Source: Ancylobacter novellus
Lineage (GTDB): Bacteria; Pseudomonadota; Alphaproteobacteria; Rhizobiales; Xanthobacteraceae
Length of the DNA: 8,536 bases
NCBI GenBank assembly: GCA_003241485.1
Contig: QFQD01000102.1
Span: 1-8,536, forward strand
Direction of reading: 5' to 3'
Each line of letters starts with the position of its first letter. Position 1 is the first letter of the stretch. Both the position numbers and the translations under genes were made by a program. The notes under the pieces were generated by a model that searched no databases, had not been told where the DNA came from, and saw only the letters and a program-made list of their open reading frames with translations. Below, in pieces: positions 6,037 through 8,536 of this stretch.

Positions 6037-8211
6037 ATGGACGACATCACGAACAGGCCGGCCGGCAAATGCCCGGTGATGCACGGGGCCCTGACGGAAG
6101 CCGGCAAGTCCAATGTGGACTGGTGGCCGAAGGCGCTCAATCTCGACATTCTGAGCCAGCACGACACCAAGACCAACCCGCTTGGCAAGGACTTCGATTA
6201 CCGCGAGCAGGTGAAGACGCTCGATTTCGAGGCGCTCAAGGCCGATATGCGCGCCCTGATGACCGACAGCCAGGACTGGTGGCCGGCCGATTGGGGCCAT
6301 TATGGCGGGCTTATGATTCGCCTGTCCTGGCACGCGGCGGGTTCCTACCGGCTGGCCGACGGGCGCGGCGGCGGCGGCACGGGCGACCAGCGCTTCGCCC
6401 CGCTCAATTCCTGGCCGGACAATGTCAGCCTCGACAAGGCACGCCGGCTGCTGTGGCCGATCAAGAAGAAGTACGGCAACAAGGTGAGCTGGGCCGATCT
6501 CATCGTGCTCGCCGGCACCATCGCCTATGAGACGATGGGCCTGAAGACCTTCGGCTTCGGCTTCGGCCGCGCCGATGTCTGGCATCCGGCTAAGGACACC
6601 TATTGGGGCTCCGAGAAGGAGTGGCTGGCGCCCAGCGACAACCGCTACACCGACGTCAGCCAGCCTTCCACGATGGAGAACCCGCTGGCGGCCGTGCAGA
6701 TGGGCCTCATCTACGTCAATCCCGAGGGCGTCAACGGCGTGCCCGACCCGCTGAAGACGGCGGCCCAGGTGCGCGAGACCTTCGCCCGCATGGCGATGAA
6801 CGACGAGGAAACCGTGGCGCTGACCGCCGGTGGCCACACCGTCGGCAAGACCCATGGCAATGGCGATGCCAAGGTGCTGGGCCCGAACCCGGAATCCGCC
6901 GGCCTTGAGGAGCAGGGCCTCGGCTGGTCGAACCCGAACCAGAACGGGCTGGCCAGCCGCGCGGTGACCTCCGGCCTTGAAGGCGCCTGGACGACCCATC
7001 CGACCCAGTTCGACATGGGCTTCTTCGAGATGCTGTTCGGCCACGAGTGGGAGCTGCGCAAGAGCCCCGCCGGCGCCTTCCAGTGGGAGCCGATCAACAT
7101 CCGCGAAGAGGACAAGCCGGTCGACGCCAGCGACCCCTCGATCCGCCACAGCCCGATGATGACCGACGCCGACATGGCGATGAAGGTCGATCCCATCTAC
7201 AACGCGATCTGCCAGAAATTCATGGCCGATCCGGCCTATTTCAAGGACGCTTTCGCCCGCGCCTGGTTCAAGCTGACCCATCGCGACATGGGCCCGAAGG
7301 TCCGCTACATCGGCCCGGATGTCCCGCGTGAAGACCTGATCTGGCAGGATCCGGTGCCTGTCGGCTCCACCGACTATGACGTCGCCGCGGTGAAGGCGAA
7401 GATCATGAACAGCGGCCTGACCATTGGCGAGATGGTCAGCACCGCCTGGGACAGCGCCCGCACCTATCGCGGCTCCGATATGCGCGGCGGCGCCAATGGC
7501 GCGCGCATCCGCCTCGCGCCTCAGAAGGACTGGGAGGGCAACGAGCCCGCTCGTCTGGCCAAGGTGCTCGCCGTGCTGGAGCCGATCGCGGCGCAGGCCG
7601 GCGCGAGCGTCGCCGACGTCATCGTGCTCGCCGGCAATGTCGGCGTGGAACTGGCGGCGAAGGCGGCCGGTCACGACGTCTCCGTGCCCTTCTCCCCGGG
7701 GCGGGGCGATGCCACCGACGCGCAGACCGACGCGGATTCCTTCAGCGTGCTGGAGCCTATCCATGACGGCTACCGCAACTGGCTGAAGCAGGACTATGTG
7801 GTCAGCGCCGAGGAGCTGCTGCTCGACCGCACCCAGCTCATGGGTCTCACCGCCCCGGAGATGACCGTGCTGATCGGCGGCCTGCGCGTGCTCGGCACCA
7901 ACCATGGCGGTAGCAAGCATGGCGTCTTCACCGCCCGCGAAGGCGCGCTGACGAACGACTTCTTCGTCAACCTGACGGATATGGGCAACAAGTGGACGGC
8001 CGTCGCCGACGGTCTCTATGAGCTGCGCGACCGCAAGACCAACGCGCCGAAGTGGACCGCGACGCGCGTCGATCTCGTGTTCGGCTCCAACGCGATCTTG
8101 CGGGCCTATGCCGAGGTCTATGCCCAGGACGACGCGCAGGAGAAGTTCGTCAACGACTTCGCCGCCGCCTGGACCAAGGTCATGAACGCGGATCGTTTCG
8201 ATCTCGCCTGA
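6037..8211 (+). CDS. katG: Catalase-peroxidase KatG
   Basis: A 724-residue haem b class I peroxidase with catalase and broad peroxidase activity, normal length for the family. The N-terminal domain (about 30-420) is catalytic. The distal triad is R95, W98, H99 in MIRLSWHAAGSYR; the proximal haem ligand is H267 in LTAGGHTVGKTHG. W98, Y226 (in LIYVNPEG) and M252 (in RMAMNDEE) correspond to the Trp-Tyr-Met crosslink needed for catalase activity, offset from M. tuberculosis W107-Y229-M255. The THRDMGP segment near 430 carries the mobile Arg region. The C-terminal domain, from about 430, is the haem-less duplicate typical of KatG. The ATG at 6037 (MDDITNRPAGKCPVMHG) matches the usual N-terminus and has GGAGA about five bases upstream; an in-frame TTG at 5992 was rejected. 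Likely activated by the divergent OxyR. No missing key residue was seen. Confidence 0.97.
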   Translation: MDDITNRPAGKCPVMHGALTEAGKSNVDWWPKALNLDILSQHDTKTNPLGKDFDYREQVKTLDFEALKADMRALMTDSQDWWPADWGHYGGLMIRLSWHAAGSYRLADGRGGGGTGDQRFAPLNSWPDNVSLDKARRLLWPIKKKYGNKVSWADLIVLAGTIAYETMGLKTFGFGFGRADVWHPAKDTYWGSEKEWLAPSDNRYTDVSQPSTMENPLAAVQMGLIYVNPEGVNGVPDPLKTAAQVRETFARMAMNDEETVALTAGGHTVGKTHGNGDAKVLGPNPESAGLEEQGLGWSNPNQNGLASRAVTSGLEGAWTTHPTQFDMGFFEMLFGHEWELRKSPAGAFQWEPINIREEDKPVDASDPSIRHSPMMTDADMAMKVDPIYNAICQKFMADPAYFKDAFARAWFKLTHRDMGPKVRYIGPDVPREDLIWQDPVPVGSTDYDVAAVKAKIMNSGLTIGEMVSTAWDSARTYRGSDMRGGANGARIRLAPQKDWEGNEPARLAKVLAVLEPIAAQAGASVADVIVLAGNVGVELAAKAAGHDVSVPFSPGRGDATDAQTDADSFSVLEPIHDGYRNWLKQDYVVSAEELLLDRTQLMGLTAPEMTVLIGGLRVLGTNHGGSKHGVFTAREGALTNDFFVNLTDMGNKWTAVADGLYELRDRKTNAPKWTATRVDLVFGSNAILRAYAEVYAQDDAQEKFVNDFAAAWTKVMNADRFDLA

Positions 8212-8222
8212 TCCGACATCGA

Positions 8223-8258
8223 CCTCCCCCGCTCTCGACCTGCGAGGGCGGGGGGAGG
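8223..8258 (+). terminator. Strong GC hairpin after katG, likely transcription terminator
   Basis: Starting 11 bases after the katG stop, CCTCCCCCGCTCTCG (8223-8237) pairs with CGAGGGCGGGGGGAGG (8243-8258) around a 5-base loop. This gives about 15 pairs with one G-U wobble and one bulged G. No T tract follows, so it is a terminator-like or 3'-end stabilising structure, not a textbook intrinsic terminator. Confidence 0.65.
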
Positions 8259-8488
8259 CTGACGTGCCCGAAAGAGATGCGCCCCGAAAAGGTCACGGAA
8301 CCGGCCGGGCTGCAGCCGCTAGGATTTCTCCACAGCCCGCAAATGAAGGTAATCCGGGCGTTTGCGGCGAGCGATCGACGGGGTGCAAGAATTCCTGCGA
8401 TAGGCCGTTGCATTCTCCGGAATCATGGGGCATAGAGACGGCCCGTTCGGGGCGGCAGCCAAAAGCGCCGGTCCGGAACATGGAGCGA
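8259..8488. other. Intergenic stretch without a convincing gene
   Basis: Between the katG hairpin and tRNA-Gly. Open frames here overlap each other, lack ribosome sites and look like no known protein. It holds a possible tRNA promoter (8408-8436) and two similar 15-16-base segments starting TCCGGAA (8416-8431 and 8472-8486) that may be chance. Nothing else was recognised. Confidence 0.5.
8408..8436 (+). promoter_or_regulatory. Possible promoter for tRNA-Gly
   Basis: TTGCAT (8408-8413) and CATAGA (8431-8436) are 17 bases apart, each matching the sigma70 boxes at 3/6. The predicted start lies about 45 bases before the tRNA, a normal leader length. The weak box matches keep confidence low. Confidence 0.3.
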
Positions 8489-8536
8489 GCGGGCGTAGCT
8501 CAGGGGTAGAGCACAACCTTGCCAAGGTTGGGGTCG
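8489..8536 (+). tRNA. tRNA-Gly (anticodon GCC), cut by window edge
   Basis: The 5' 48 bases of a tRNA are present. The acceptor strand is GCGGGCG (8489-8495), followed by T8/A9. The D arm is GCTC-AGGGGTA-GAGC (8498-8512), and the anticodon stem is CAACC/GGTTG (8514-8518, 8526-8530) with loop TTGCCAA. The anticodon GCC (8521-8523) reads glycine codons GGC and GGU. The T arm and 3' acceptor strand lie beyond the window. Confidence 0.93.

Noticed and set aside
5896..7920. A 674-codon open frame antisense to katG and reaching into the oxyR-katG gap
   Set aside because: Its composition (runs of His, Ala, Gly, Arg, Val) is that of the reverse of a GC-rich gene, it has no recognisable domain, and katG on the other strand is certain.
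8264..8509. Short open frames in the gap before tRNA-Gly
   Set aside because: They overlap each other on both strands, one runs into the tRNA, and none has a ribosome site or recognisable sequence.
8489..8536. tRNA-Gly as an attachment site for an integrated element
   Set aside because: The tRNA 3' end, the usual attachment point, is outside the window and no integrase or repeat is visible.
1..8536. A novel defence or mobile system
   Set aside because: All six protein genes and the one partial gene fall in known metabolic, regulatory or stress families; no toxin, nuclease, transposase, recombinase or repeat array was seen.

Overview
The window is GC-rich, compactly coded DNA, most likely from an alphaproteobacterium of the Hyphomicrobiales (Rhizobiales). 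This rests on the ChoX-type binding protein, the rhizobial-style OxyR/KatG pair and the fused carnitine dehydrogenase-thioesterase. The genus cannot be fixed from sequence alone. All protein genes belong to recognisable families, and I see no mobile element, CRISPR array or phage gene.

Left half (1-4833): an L-carnitine utilisation locus. Reading leftward from a divergent promoter region at about 2823-2912 are cdhC (DUF849/BKACE 3-dehydrocarnitine cleavage enzyme), lcdH (carnitine dehydrogenase fused to a betainyl-CoA thioesterase, i.e. cdhA+cdhB in one chain), and the first third of a low-specificity L-threonine aldolase that runs off the left edge. Reading rightward from the same promoter region is cdhR, a GATase1-like AraC-family regulator. 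Convergent with cdhR, after a 10-bp gap, lies a periplasmic quaternary-amine binding protein of the ChoX/CaiX family. Together these give carnitine capture, oxidation to 3-dehydrocarnitine, acetyl-CoA-dependent cleavage to betainyl-CoA plus acetoacetate, and hydrolysis to glycine betaine. No transporter permease or ATPase is present here.

Right half (4969-8211): a divergent oxyR-katG pair, the classic peroxide sensor and its catalase-peroxidase target. The 162-bp intergenic region between them is AT-rich and holds dyad symmetries. katG is followed by a strong GC hairpin. A gap of about 230 bp with no convincing gene leads to a tRNA-Gly(GCC) that is cut by the right edge.

The parts most worth a second look are non-coding or at residue level. 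They are a 26-bp imperfect palindrome between cdhC and cdhR, a TTGCGT box and an 11-bp palindrome inside the putative binding-protein promoter, substitutions at two of the choline-contacting positions in that binding protein, and an apparently leaderless oxyR. I did not find evidence for a wholly new system.
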